From Saccharibacillus sacchari DSM 19268 (lineage in GTDB: Bacteria > Bacillota > Bacilli > Paenibacillales > Paenibacillaceae): a stretch of 64,000 nucleotides of DNA. Under the pieces are notes generated by a model. It had not been told where the DNA came from. It was given only the letters and a program-made list of their open reading frames with translations, and made no database searches. Made by a program: the position numbers and the translations under genes. The stretch spans positions 2,480,017 to 2,544,016 of the forward strand of contig NZ_KK073875.1 in NCBI RefSeq assembly GCF_000585395.1, given 5' to 3'. Below, piece by piece: positions 48,750 through 57,835 of this stretch; positions within the stretch are counted from its first letter, which is position 1; each line of letters begins with the position of its first letter.

Positions 48750-50048
48750 GTGAAAGAGCAGCTCAAAACGGCGGCACTCACGCTCCTCGTCGCCGTCAGT
48801 CTGGTGCAAAGTTATCTGTTGATCTATCGGCTGCCGGGTACAGGCTCAGTTGTCGTCTCGTCGGCGGGCTATGTCCGAACCGACGAGATGGGCGAGCAGC
48901 TGAACGTGGAAGATACGCTGTATCCGGACCGGATGATTATTCATATGGGCGAGGACAAGCATACGGTTTTTTATCCGAATTCGGCTTTTTACAAGCTGAT
49001 CTATGCACGGATTCAGGCCCGGGATTTCGCCGCTTTTCAAGCCCAACCGATCTCTAGCGAGGATTGGGAAAAAGTAGCGGCGAACAATCCCGGCATCGAG
49101 CTGTCGTTCGGAAGCGGGCTGCCGGTGCCTTTGCTGCAAAAAACGATGCGGCTGGCCGCCGACGCGACATTCGAGACGGCCGACATCGATCGCATCTGGA
49201 TTTATACCGGAGCCGGCGAGGAGAAGCCGAGAGCCTTTTTCTTCAGTTCGAACGGGCAGGATATCTACGAAGCGAAGCAGCTCGACCTGACGGTGCAGGA
49301 CGTGCTTCAGCATGTGGCGTTCGGCGAAGAATGGACCCCGTATACGCCGCTCAAAAACCATGCGTTGTACGTGCCGTCCAAGCCGATCGTGCTGGCGGAA
49401 GCGGTTCTGGAGACGGATGCGTTTACCAGCGACCAAATGCAGCGCAACCTGTTCGCCGATCCGGCCGTGACGCGCAATATCCATGAACAGGACGGTTCGG
49501 AGATTTACACGGACAGCAAGCGGAGCCTTCAGATCGAGGACGAAGGGCGCTGGATGACGTACACCGATCCGGCGGCGGTTCCGGCGATCCGGGCGGACGC
49601 CACCGAAAGCGTGCTATCCGCCGTCGACTTCATCAATCAACACGGAGGCTGGAACGGAACGTACCGGGCTGAACTGACCGCGGGCAGCGACGAAGATTCG
49701 AATGCGGATCTGAGCGTGCGTTTCCGGCAGTATTATGGTTCGTTACCGATCTTCGGCAGCGGGACGGTACGTTACGGGTATATGGATCTGCTGCTCCAGC
49801 AAGGCACGGTCTCGTTCTACGAACGCTCTCTGCTTGAGACGCCGCAAGTGGGCGATCAAGGGCCGCAGTATACGTTGTCCGGCGGTCGGGATCTGATCGA
49901 TCGGATCGTCAAAGTCGAAGAAGTGCATGGTTTGAAAGTGACGGATTTGTACCCGGCGTACACGCCACGCATGAACGGCGATACGCTGCGGCTGGTGCCG
50001 GGCTGGGTAGCGGTGCTGTCCGACGGCACGAACGCGACATTTAACTAA
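48750..50048 (+). CDS. walH: WalRK auxiliary membrane protein WalH (YycH)
   Basis: A 432-residue protein with one N-terminal membrane helix (AALTLLVAVSLVQSYLLIYRL) and a large extracytoplasmic part. YycH and YycI together bind WalK and restrain it in B. subtilis. The start is GTG at 48750, directly after walK. Sequence conservation in this family is low, so synteny carries much of the assignment. Confidence 0.9.
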   Translation: MKEQLKTAALTLLVAVSLVQSYLLIYRLPGTGSVVVSSAGYVRTDEMGEQLNVEDTLYPDRMIIHMGEDKHTVFYPNSAFYKLIYARIQARDFAAFQAQPISSEDWEKVAANNPGIELSFGSGLPVPLLQKTMRLAADATFETADIDRIWIYTGAGEEKPRAFFFSSNGQDIYEAKQLDLTVQDVLQHVAFGEEWTPYTPLKNHALYVPSKPIVLAEAVLETDAFTSDQMQRNLFADPAVTRNIHEQDGSEIYTDSKRSLQIEDEGRWMTYTDPAAVPAIRADATESVLSAVDFINQHGGWNGTYRAELTAGSDEDSNADLSVRFRQYYGSLPIFGSGTVRYGYMDLLLQQGTVSFYERSLLETPQVGDQGPQYTLSGGRDLIDRIVKVEEVHGLKVTDLYPAYTPRMNGDTLRLVPGWVAVLSDGTNATFN

Positions 50049-50085
50049 TCGGTCGTAGCCGGCCGGGCGAGAGGGGAGGCGGAAC

Positions 50086-50823
50086 ATGGATTGGGGAAGG
50101 GCTAAAAATGTCTTGATCTACGCGTTCCTACTGCTGAACCTGGTGCTCGGCTATCAGCTGTGGAGCGATTACCGCGAGCAGCAGGGCGCCAACTTGGGCT
50201 TCGATTCGCTCAGCGAAAGCACGCAGCGGGCGATGGAAAACAAAAATATTCAGGTGCTGACCTCCGTTCCGGCGGATACGCCGAGCCTGCCGAAAATCTC
50301 TTACCGATATACCGAGGAGCTTCCGGACGATCCGGTACAGCTTGCCATTCCGGCGGACAGCAAGCTCATTTTTACGCCCGGAGACCTGGTGTCGGCACTG
50401 AAAAACGAAATCCCGCAGATCGGAAATTATAGCTACGACGCTTTTGCGGACAGCAGCGAAGACGGGTCGTTCACGCTGCATCCGTTATTCGAAGGGCAGT
50501 GGCCGTTGTTTAACGCGGATCTGGAACTTTTTTATACCGACCAGAAGATTACGGCTTACCTCGGTTCCCCGGTACAGATTCAAGATGCCGGAGGCGAAAC
50601 GGAAGTGCTGCCCGCGCAAAAAGCACTCGGGACGCTGGTCGAAAATTATTTGCCGGACGGCTCGGTCGTCAAAGAGATCACGCTGGGCTTTTACGGGCAG
50701 ACCTTCGATTCGGAGACCCAGGTGGCTGCGCCGGTATGGCGGTTTACGGTTGAAAACGGCGATCCGTCTTCGTACAGCGTCTACTACGTGCAGGGAGCCA
50801 GCGGAGACGTCATCAGTCCCTGA
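50086..50823 (+). CDS. walI: WalRK auxiliary membrane protein WalI (YycI)
   Basis: A 245-residue protein with N-terminal membrane helix (NVLIYAFLLLNLVLGYQLW) and the YycI extracytoplasmic fold. It partners with WalH in modulating WalK. GGAGGCGG precedes the ATG. Position three in the walRKHIJ order. Confidence 0.92.
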   Translation: MDWGRAKNVLIYAFLLLNLVLGYQLWSDYREQQGANLGFDSLSESTQRAMENKNIQVLTSVPADTPSLPKISYRYTEELPDDPVQLAIPADSKLIFTPGDLVSALKNEIPQIGNYSYDAFADSSEDGSFTLHPLFEGQWPLFNADLELFYTDQKITAYLGSPVQIQDAGGETEVLPAQKALGTLVENYLPDGSVVKEITLGFYGQTFDSETQVAAPVWRFTVENGDPSSYSVYYVQGASGDVISP

Positions 50824-50855
50824 AGCAGCAAGAGCAGGAGAAAAGGAGATCAACA

Positions 50856-51677
50856 ATGAGTATGGGAATGCGTTTTACCGTGTTGTCGAGCGGATCGACG
50901 GGCAATGCGACCGTGATCGAGCTGGGCGGCACGACGATCTTGGTCGATGCGGGCCTCAGCGCCAGAAGAGTCGAAGAACTGCTGCGCGAACGCGAGGTGT
51001 CGCCGGAGCAACTGAGCGGCATTCTGGTCACGCACGAGCACACGGATCATATCAAAGGCGTCGGCGCGCTCGCGCGCAAGTACAAGATGCCGATCTACGC
51101 GAACGAAAAAACGTGGGAAGGCATGAAAAAGTACGTCGGTCAGATCGAGCCGGAGCAGCGCAAAATCCTGGAAACGGGATCGGCGATCGACTTCGGTTCG
51201 CTGAGAGCGGAATCGTTCGGCATCTCGCACGACGCGGCGGAGCCGGTCGGCTACACGTTCGACGACGGCATCCACAAGCTGAGCCTGGCGACCGATCTCG
51301 GCTACATGAGCGAAAAGGTCAAAGAAGCGATCTACGATTCCGACGTGCTGGTGCTCGAATCCAACCACGATATCGAGATGCTGCGCATGGGACGCTACCC
51401 GTGGAACATCAAACGGCGCATCCTCAGCGACATCGGCCATTTATCCAACAACGCGGCGGGCGAAGCGCTCAGCGAGCTGTTGAACGGCCGTTTGAAGCGC
51501 ACGTACCTGGCCCACCTCAGCCGCGACCATAACATGATGGATATCGCGAAAATGACGGTGCGCTGCTCGATGGAGGATTGCGGAATATTTTTCAAGGATA
51601 GCGAATTCGAACTGCGCGACACGTATTGGAACATGCCCACGCCGTGGGACGAGGTAGGCAGCAAAACGGGCGAATAA
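50856..51677 (+). CDS. walJ: Metallo-beta-lactamase-fold hydrolase WalJ (YycJ)
   Basis: A 273-residue cytosolic MBL-fold protein with metal-binding THEHTDHIKGV, preceded by FTVLSSGSTGNATVIELGG; the remaining ligand regions are FGISHDAAEP and THLS-type AHLSRDHN. Homologues act in DNA repair or nuclease-like roles and link to the Wal locus by synteny. AAAGGAG lies before the ATG. Confidence 0.93.
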   Translation: MSMGMRFTVLSSGSTGNATVIELGGTTILVDAGLSARRVEELLREREVSPEQLSGILVTHEHTDHIKGVGALARKYKMPIYANEKTWEGMKKYVGQIEPEQRKILETGSAIDFGSLRAESFGISHDAAEPVGYTFDDGIHKLSLATDLGYMSEKVKEAIYDSDVLVLESNHDIEMLRMGRYPWNIKRRILSDIGHLSNNAAGEALSELLNGRLKRTYLAHLSRDHNMMDIAKMTVRCSMEDCGIFFKDSEFELRDTYWNMPTPWDEVGSKTGE

Positions 51678-51784
51678 CGATCGGCAGAGCGCTTTGGAAA
51701 AGGCGTCGTTATGCCGATAATCGGTTTAATGGATAGCAGGCAGGAAAAGGGCAAAAAATGCGGCGCATACGGATGGAAGGGTGA

Positions 51785-53020
51785 ATGCACATGGGGCTGT
51801 TTGACGACGAATATTATGGCGGGAGCGGGAAAAGGCGCGGATTCAGCGAACGCAGTCCTCGCCGCGGCCGGAGACGTTCCGGTGGCTACGACGCTAACGG
51901 CCGCCGTTCTGGCGGTACGCGTGCGGTCGCTTTTAGCGCGATTCTCGCTTCGCTGCTTACGGCTCTGCTGCTCAGCGGCCTGTTCGCGGGCTTTGTCCTG
52001 CCGCGGATGAATACGACAGCCATCTCCGCAGGAGCCAATCCTTACGATCGCATCGTTCAGGCCGCCGCCGCCGTCCGGCCTGCGGTCGTCAGCATCGTGA
52101 GCCACCGCACTGCGGGCGACACGTCGCCGGACAGTGCGGCATTAGGTTCAGGCGTAATTTTTCAAAAAGAAGGCGGCAAAGCGTACGTCATCACCAATCA
52201 CCACGTCGTCGCGGGCGCGGAAGAACTGCAAGCCGTGCTGGTCGACGGAACAAGCCTGACCGCGAAGTTGGTCGGCTCCGACGTCATTACCGACGTGGCG
52301 GTTCTGGAGATCAGCAGCGCGAAAGTCGCCGCGATCGCGCAGATCGGCGATTCGGATACGCTGGATCTCGGCGAGACCGTAATCGCGCTCGGCAACCCGC
52401 TCGGTCTCGGCGATACGCTCACCTCCGGGATCGTGAGCTATCCGAAGCGCGTTATGCCCGTATCGCTGAACGAAGACGGCGTCTACGATTGGGAGCAGCA
52501 GGTCATTCAGACCGACGCCGCGATCAACGAAGGCAACAGCGGCGGAGCCCTGGTCGACCTCGACGGCCGGCTGATCGGCATCAACACCATGAAGATCGCC
52601 AGTACCGGCGTCGAAGGCATCGGCTTCGCCATCCCGATCAACCAGGTCATGAACACCGCCGAAGAGCTGCTGACCACCGGCAAAATCAGCCGACCTTATC
52701 TGGGCGTCTACTCCCTCGACCTGAACAACCCTTACGCCCCGATGGACGAGGACCAGGTCGAAGAACTGAAGCTGCCGAAAGAAGTCGAAAAAGGCGTCGT
52801 CGTCCTCGAATCCCTCGGCCCCGCCAAAGACGCCGGCATCCAGCTCAACGACGTGATCGTAGGCTTCGACAACCAATCGATCGACTCCACCCTTATGCTC
52901 CGCAAATACTTGTACGGCTACAAAAAGATCGGCGAAAAAATGACCATCAGCTACTACCGCGACGGCAAAAAACAATCCGCCACCGTGACCCTCGGCGAAC
53001 GCCCGGAAGCGACGCAGTGA
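51785..53020 (+). CDS. htrA: HtrA/DegP-like serine protease
   Basis: A 411-residue membrane-anchored S1C protease at the surface. A basic, Gly/Arg-rich N-terminus (SGKRRGFSERSPRRGRRRSG) precedes one membrane helix (FSAILASLLTALLLSGLFAGFVL). The catalytic triad lies in ITNHHVVAGAEE (His), TDVAVLEI (Asp) and NEGNSGGALVD (Ser, about residue 252). One C-terminal PDZ domain follows (GVVVLESLGPAKDAGIQLNDVI begins its ligand groove). It sits next to walJ as in other Firmicutes. Confidence 0.95.
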   Translation: MHMGLFDDEYYGGSGKRRGFSERSPRRGRRRSGGYDANGRRSGGTRAVAFSAILASLLTALLLSGLFAGFVLPRMNTTAISAGANPYDRIVQAAAAVRPAVVSIVSHRTAGDTSPDSAALGSGVIFQKEGGKAYVITNHHVVAGAEELQAVLVDGTSLTAKLVGSDVITDVAVLEISSAKVAAIAQIGDSDTLDLGETVIALGNPLGLGDTLTSGIVSYPKRVMPVSLNEDGVYDWEQQVIQTDAAINEGNSGGALVDLDGRLIGINTMKIASTGVEGIGFAIPINQVMNTAEELLTTGKISRPYLGVYSLDLNNPYAPMDEDQVEELKLPKEVEKGVVVLESLGPAKDAGIQLNDVIVGFDNQSIDSTLMLRKYLYGYKKIGEKMTISYYRDGKKQSATVTLGERPEATQ

Positions 53021-53185
53021 GCGCTGATGTACAGATGAGCGGCTTTTTGGAAAAAAGATCGATAAACGAGAAATAAATAAACATCGAAGAAGTCTTGATC
53101 GTCAGATAGAAACGTAGTTCTATAATAGAAGCAATGCATTTGCTTTTTTCCTTAACGAAAGATTTTGCAAGAGTAAAGGCTGCAC

Positions 53186-53312
53186 AGCGGCGGGAGAGTT
53201 TCAGCGTAGGAGCGTTAGCGATCGCCTTTGAATTCGGGAAACTTCCATATATAATTCATTCCAGTTTCCCGAGTTCAACACGCGACCGAAGCGAAACTCT
53301 CCCGCCGCCGCT
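53186..53312 (+). repeat. Palindromic intergenic repeat, family 1, copy E
   Basis: Outer arms AGCGGCGGGAGAGTTTC (53186-53202) and GAAACTCTCCCGCCGCCGCT (53293-53312). Inner stem GAATTCGGGAAACT with AGTTTCCCGAGTTC pairs at 13 of 14 with one G-U-type change. Linkers TAGGAGCGTTAGCGATCGCC and CACGCGACCGAAGC. It fills much of the htrA to CxxH/CxxC gap (53021-53350), which has no gene. Confidence 0.88.
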
Positions 53313-53350
53313 CAAGGCCGGTTTACCCCAAAAAGTCAGGAGTGTTCTTA

Positions 53351-53521
53351 TTGTACTGTGTCTGCAAGCAACATATCGAAACCGCGCTCGACGAATTTCT
53401 AAACGAATACGAAGACGCCGCGCCCGATCTCGTGAACCTCAAAGAAACCGAGTTCTCCGACTGGGACCCGCCGCTCAAATGCGCACACTGCGAAGAGCCG
53501 GCCGAAGTGCTCGTCGTTTAA
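53351..53521 (+). CDS. Small CxxH/CxxC protein
   Basis: A 56-residue protein starting at TTG (53351) behind AGGAG with eight bases of spacing. It begins YCVCKQHIE (CVCKQH gives the CxxH-type pair) and ends KCAHCEEPAEVLVV (CxxC). This is the pattern of the small Firmicute CxxH/CxxC family found next to htrA and rlmH in Bacillus. Paired cysteines suggest zinc binding. The function is unknown. It is easily missed because of its TTG start and small size. Confidence 0.85.
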   Translation: MYCVCKQHIETALDEFLNEYEDAAPDLVNLKETEFSDWDPPLKCAHCEEPAEVLVV

Positions 53522-53670
53522 TCCGGTTTTAGCGTTTCAACGTTCGCCAAGCTGTATTTTCCGTAATCCAAATCATATGACCGACGGACGGCCGCCCGCG
53601 CGCTCCGGCAATGCCGGAACTCGCGAGCGGTCTTTTCGGCCGACGGAACGAAAGGGAGCTTTAACCCACG

Positions 53671-54738
53671 ATGATCTTCCTTTTTAGCTATGGACTGACC
53701 GCCCTTGTTTTGCTCGGTTTTGTCGTCTCGTACATGCGCGACAAGCGCCGGATCCGCGTCGGGATGCTGCTGACGTTCGGGCTGCTGCTGCTGGCGTTCT
53801 CCCTGATGATCAGCGTGATCCGGATCGCCGACGACAATTCCGCCGTCCGGTATGCCGCCGCGTTCGGCGCGCTGGGCGCCGTCGTCCTGCTGCCGCTGCT
53901 CGTGGTCGGTACGGGAGCCGGACTGATCTACAACGCGCGCATTTTATGGAGAAAAGAAGGACTCAAGCCCAAAAACCTGCTGACGCTCGGTCTGGGTTTG
54001 CTGATCTTTGTGTTTTTGGGTCTGATGATCACGTCGCCGCTATGGACCACGGACGGAAAACTTGCGCTGCCGATCGCGGTCGTCTCGACGATTACGGCTT
54101 ATCTGGGCTTCGTTTTCCTCTGCTACCTCGTCTCGTCCGTGCTGTATAATTGGGTGCGCCCGCGCGTTCCGCGCGATTACATCGTCGTGCTCGGCGCGGG
54201 GCTCAAAGGCGACAAGGTCACGCCGCTGCTTGCCGGACGGCTGAATCGCGGCATTGCCTTTTACAAGAAACAAGAAGCCCTGCCTTACGTCCCGCCCAAG
54301 TTCGTCGTCTCCGGCGGCAAAGGCTCGGACGAGATGATCTCCGAAGCCGCCGCCATGCGCAACTATTTGCTGGAGCAGGGCATACCGGACGAGTGGATCA
54401 TTATGGAGGACCAGTCGGTGAACACGCTGCAAAACATGAAGTTTTCCAAAAAGATCATGGATGAGGAAAGCGGCAAAGGCCAGTATACGTGCGTGTTCGC
54501 GACTAACAACTTCCACCTGTTCCGGGCCGGCGTCTATGCGCGTCAAGCAGGGCTGCAGGCAGACGGGATCGGTTCGAAAACGGCCTTTTATTATCTGCCG
54601 AATGCGTTTATCCGCGAGTATATCGCTATTTTGACCATGTACCGCCGCTGGCATCTGTTTTTCATCGCGACGATCGTGTTGATGTATGCGGCTGCGGCCG
54701 GGCTGTTCTGGTGGGTAGAGCATACGGTGGACGTTTAA
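53671..54738 (+). CDS. YdcF/ElyC-type DUF218 membrane protein
   Basis: A 355-residue protein with about five N-terminal membrane helices (residues 1-165), then the DUF218 domain (DYIVVLGAGLKGDKVTPLLAGRL and KFVVSGGKGSDE, EDQSVNTLQNMKFS, FATNNFHLFRAGVYARQAG), then a final membrane segment at the C-terminus. ElyC/SanA/YdcF proteins are tied to envelope integrity; the domain binds nucleotide-like ligands in one structure. Substrate unknown here. GAAAGGGAG precedes the ATG. Confidence 0.88.
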   Translation: MIFLFSYGLTALVLLGFVVSYMRDKRRIRVGMLLTFGLLLLAFSLMISVIRIADDNSAVRYAAAFGALGAVVLLPLLVVGTGAGLIYNARILWRKEGLKPKNLLTLGLGLLIFVFLGLMITSPLWTTDGKLALPIAVVSTITAYLGFVFLCYLVSSVLYNWVRPRVPRDYIVVLGAGLKGDKVTPLLAGRLNRGIAFYKKQEALPYVPPKFVVSGGKGSDEMISEAAAMRNYLLEQGIPDEWIIMEDQSVNTLQNMKFSKKIMDEESGKGQYTCVFATNNFHLFRAGVYARQAGLQADGIGSKTAFYYLPNAFIREYIAILTMYRRWHLFFIATIVLMYAAAAGLFWWVEHTVDV

Positions 54739-54825
54739 TTTGCCGAAACAAGCGAATAGGTCGATTGTTGGAGCAAAAAGGAGTACACTAGATAGATAAG
54801 AAATTGTAGTGAGGTGAGCGAAAGC

Positions 54826-55305
54826 ATGGCAGAGGAAGAAGTAGTATTGACCCAAGAAGGATTCGACAAGCTCCAAGCGGAGCTCGACGACCTCAAATAC
54901 GTGAAACGCAAAGAGCTGGCGGCGCGCATCAAGCTTGCGATCAGCTACGGCGACTTGAAAGAAAACAGCGAGTACCATTCGGCCAAGGACGACCAAGGTT
55001 TCATGGAAACGCGCATTATGATCTTGGAGAAAATGCTGACCAAAGCACGGATCGTGGATACAAGCGACAGCGATTCCAGCGCGATCGGCGTCGGCTCGAA
55101 CGTGGTGTTGAAAGACATCGAGTTCGGCGACACGTTGGAGTATCAAGTGGTCGGACCTGCGGAAGCGGACGTGGCGAACGGGAAGATCTCGTACGAAAGC
55201 CCGCTGGGTAAAGCCCTGATGGGCAAAGCGGTCGGCGACAAGATCGACGTCGAAGCGCCGATGGGTATGATTCATTACGAGCTTTTGGAGATTAAAGCGT
55301 TGTAA
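54826..55305 (+). CDS. greA: Transcription elongation factor GreA
   Basis: A 159-residue factor that rescues backtracked RNA polymerase by stimulating transcript cleavage. The coiled-coil N-domain (VLTQEGFDKLQAELDDLKYVKR) carries the tip acidic residues near ENSEYHSAKDDQ; the C-domain contains the FKBP-like fold ending SPLGKALMGKAVGDKIDVEAP. The start at 54826 has GAGGTGAG upstream; an in-frame start four codons earlier is less well placed. Confidence 0.96.
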   Translation: MAEEEVVLTQEGFDKLQAELDDLKYVKRKELAARIKLAISYGDLKENSEYHSAKDDQGFMETRIMILEKMLTKARIVDTSDSDSSAIGVGSNVVLKDIEFGDTLEYQVVGPAEADVANGKISYESPLGKALMGKAVGDKIDVEAPMGMIHYELLEIKAL

Positions 55306-55327
55306 AGCGTGACGATGTACTATGGAA

Positions 55328-55371
55328 AAGACGGCACTGCCCCAGTGAGGGAGCGGCGGTCGTCTTTTTTG
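55328..55371 (+). terminator. greA terminator
   Basis: AAGACG and CGTCTT outer arms with GC-rich inner pairing, followed by TTTTTTG. Confidence 0.65.
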
Positions 55372-55413
55372 TTGGGCTGCTGGGCGGGGGCTAGCGTATA
55401 ATGGAAATAATCC

Positions 55414-55519
55414 AGTACCCTTTCAACTCTTAATCAGAGGATTACGTTTGGCTGAAACCCACACGCTTTAGGTGGATTTCAGACAGGCGTAACCTTACTT
55501 TTAACGTTGACAAGGTACT
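55414..55519 (+). repeat. Tandem hairpin repeat, family 2, unit 1
   Basis: A 106-nt unit. Outer arms AGTACCCTTTCAAC and GTTGACAAGGTACT (12 of 14 paired); middle stem TTACG/CGTAA within TTACGTTTG and CGTAACC; inner stem CTGAAACCCAC with GTGGATTTCAG. It abuts unit 2. A TATAAT at 55397-55402 (poor -35) would start transcription about where this unit begins. Confidence 0.8.
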
Positions 55520-55625
55520 AAGGGCTTGTCTCTCTTATATAGTAGGCTTACGTTTGTAGGAATCGCGCATGGTTGTAGTGCGAATCCTGCGGACGTAACC
55601 GTTCATTGGTTTGAGACAAGTCCTT
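55520..55625 (+). repeat. Tandem hairpin repeat, family 2, unit 2
   Basis: Also exactly 106 nt. Outer arms AAGGGCTTGTCTC and GAGACAAGTCCTT (12 of 13 paired); middle TTACGTTTG and CGTAACC at the same offsets as in unit 1; inner stem AGGAATCGC with GTGCGAATCCT. The stem sequences differ from unit 1 while pairing is kept. It ends 26 nt before the rlmH start. Confidence 0.8.
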
Positions 55626-55651
55626 ATCATGAGCGGTACACGGGAGGATTT

Positions 55652-56131
55652 ATGTTTATACAAATCATCGGAGTCGGCAAATTGAAAGAGAAGTATCTGG
55701 TGCAGGGCATCGCGGAGTACAGCAAGCGGCTGACGCCTTACATCAAGCTGCAAATCATCGAAGTGCCGGATGAGAAAGCGCCGGACAGCTTAAGCGATGC
55801 GGAAGTGAAGATTGTGAAGGATAAGGAAGGCGAGCGGATCCTGAGCCATATCAAGCCGGACGCCCACGTGATCGCGCTGGCTTTGGACGGGAAGATGTGG
55901 AGTTCGGAAGATCTGGCGTCAGAGTTAGATAAGCTCGGCACGTACGGCAACAGCCACGTGGTGTTCGTGATCGGCGGGAGTCATGGGATCGGGGACGAGG
56001 TTCTGAAGCGTGCGCAGCAGAAGCTGTGTTTTGGGAAAATGACGTTGCCACATCAGTTGATGAGGTTGGTGTTGGTGGAGCAGGTGTATCGGGCGGTGAA
56101 GATTAATAGGGGTGAACCGTATCACAAATAG
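55652..56131 (+). CDS. rlmH: 23S rRNA (pseudouridine-1915 N3) methyltransferase RlmH
   Basis: A 159-residue SPOUT methyltransferase ([23 protein letters not shown], and the knot motif [17 protein letters not shown]) ending in the conserved RGEPYHK. GGAGG precedes the ATG at 55652; in-frame starts further upstream cross the family 2 hairpins. In staphylococci its 3' end is the SCC integration site; here accessory DNA begins directly after the stop. Confidence 0.97.
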   Translation: MFIQIIGVGKLKEKYLVQGIAEYSKRLTPYIKLQIIEVPDEKAPDSLSDAEVKIVKDKEGERILSHIKPDAHVIALALDGKMWSSEDLASELDKLGTYGNSHVVFVIGGSHGIGDEVLKRAQQKLCFGKMTLPHQLMRLVLVEQVYRAVKINRGEPYHK

Positions 56132-56145
56132 GGCGAAATTGGCTG

Positions 56146-56733
56146 CTATTTATTAGCGATTTTTACGGAAATTCTTTTGTTGAATCCATTGAAAATATCT
56201 TGTATTGAAGTGGCTCTTTTTTCAATGAATGTATTCTGACTTGCTACTTCTCTTCTAATACTGACCTGGTCTGTTAGATTTAAAGTCTCCAAATGCTGGA
56301 TAGCATTTTTTATTAATCCTTTGTGGTTTTGGGCTTCTTCAAGAAACTTATCTGGAATCCAGTATGGGTGAGGATGGGCAGAATTGTCTCTAGACGCTTT
56401 TAAACTCTTTAAATGTTCCGCCTGTTCATCGTTGTAGAAGCGGTGGTTCATCGCTTCTCCTAGATCTTGGAGGCTTTTCGTTGGGCTTGAATGACGTTTG
56501 TACGTACCTTCGGCTTTCTGGTTTGCCTGATATATTCTAGCGCAATATCCACTTAATTCATCGCGTAGCCTTTCAAGCTTTAAGATCCGCTTTTTTTTAT
56601 TTTTTATAACAGAAAGAGCTTGGATATCTTTCTTAATTTCATTAATTCTATCTTCGAAGTTTTCATCTAAACGCTTTAGTTGTGCAAGCGTCTTATTGAT
56701 CTCTTGCTTAACATCTTTGGTTCGTCCCATCAT
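56146..56733 (-). CDS. HEPN-like hypothetical protein
   Basis: A 195-residue, mostly helical cytosolic protein, which I do not recognise by name. The N-terminal ~80 residues are a charged coiled coil (RLDENFEDRINEIKKDIQAL). The second half has SLKASRDNSAHPHPYW, where Arg115 and His120 form an R-x4-H pair as in HEPN ribonucleases. The start at 56733 has AAGGAGG upstream. AT-rich composition unlike rlmH marks it as acquired. It ends 15 nt from the rlmH stop, convergently. Confidence 0.6.
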   Translation of the reverse strand: MMGRTKDVKQEINKTLAQLKRLDENFEDRINEIKKDIQALSVIKNKKKRILKLERLRDELSGYCARIYQANQKAEGTYKRHSSPTKSLQDLGEAMNHRFYNDEQAEHLKSLKASRDNSAHPHPYWIPDKFLEEAQNHKGLIKNAIQHLETLNLTDQVSIRREVASQNTFIEKRATSIQDIFNGFNKRISVKIANK

Positions 56734-56817
56734 GACTACCTCCTTATTACCTAATATATTATTGATTGTACTCTGCATTCGATTAATGTCACAAGTGTTC
56801 TGTATAAAGTATAGATT

Positions 56818-57823
56818 GGCACTTCACCACAACTTGTCCTTGACAGATTGACAGATGCAGGGTCGGTTTCGAGCCGAATCCGGTGCATAAAATGCGCCAT
56901 GTTTCAGTAGTCATGCGCTCGTCTTTTTAAGAGTTTCACTTTCGTATTCATACCTTCGAATGGTCCGTTCGACTCGGCAAAAAGAGCTGCTGAAAGAACG
57001 CCTTCTTTTTAGGATCGCATCGTTTTGGCCAGACGCTTCACCGCAGCAAACGTATGAAAAGAGAACCGACTTAGCTAAGCCTCTAGTCTTTGTTTAGCTA
57101 TAGATTGTGTTGGGCTTTTCAGCACATAACGGAAATGCTGCAAGGCTTGGTAACGAGCTTTCAAGGCCTCGTCTACCTGCAATGCTCGCGGACTTCTCTT
57201 CGTTCTTCGTCGGTCAGTCGTTCTGGCTTAACGGTCAATAGCCGAAGGGTATGCGGGATTTCTCTGCGTGGATTTCGCCCAAGTGCAGGCATTTTGCGCC
57301 TTTGCTTCATGGAATCCGTAAAGAATTGAATCAAGCGAAATCGATCGAGCACATGCACGGCCTGCGGACAAGCGTTTCGAATCGCCTTACTCATCGCGGG
57401 TGCAACATCGCTCACGACAATCTGAGCCTGCTTCGCCGTACTTTGCAGAAGTTCACGAATATCCATTTCTTATCATCCTTCGCACACGCCTAAGACCTGT
57501 TTGATGTCCAAATCCACCGTACATACATTGTAGGAATGACCCTTTCGCAGCGCAAAATTGTCTACACTGACCCGTCTTGGAGGTGGCCTTTGCGCTGAAG
57601 CTGAATCGGCATAAAACCAATGTTCTAGCGTGGTATAAGGAATGCGAAGTTGCCGGGAAACGGCCTGAATGAAACGACCGTGACAGAAGGAAACCGCTAG
57701 GCACCGAAACGCTTACGTGACGCGCCCCCGTTCGGGAATGTCGGGAGGTCCCGGGTAAAGGTGCAGTCAAAAGACCGGTAAAACCGTCTTTCGCTCGGCT
57801 CTTCCACAGTAGGGTAAAGTGGC
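56818..57823 (-). pseudogene. Degenerate ISL3-family insertion sequence
   Basis: The minus strand encodes recognisable ISL3 transposase pieces in several frames: VVSDVAPAMSKAIRNACPQ and AVHVLDRFRLIQFF (57173-57466), then, after a frameshift, LQVDEALKARYQALQHFRYV, and further on SNGPFEGMNTKVKLLKRRAH followed by an in-frame stop and NMAHFMHRIRL. Weak inverted ends (GGCACTTCACC at 56818; the complement of GGTAAAGTGGC ending 57823) suggest a ~1.0-kb element, shorter than intact members. It cannot make a working transposase. Confidence 0.8.
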
Positions 57824-57835
57824 TCAAAAAATGTT

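Noticed and set aside
8630-53312. CRISPR array or integron attC sites as explanation of the family 1 palindromes
   Set aside because: The copies are kilobases apart without spacer-repeat periodicity, and they lack the GTTRRRY/RYYYAAC boxes and recombinase context of attC sites.
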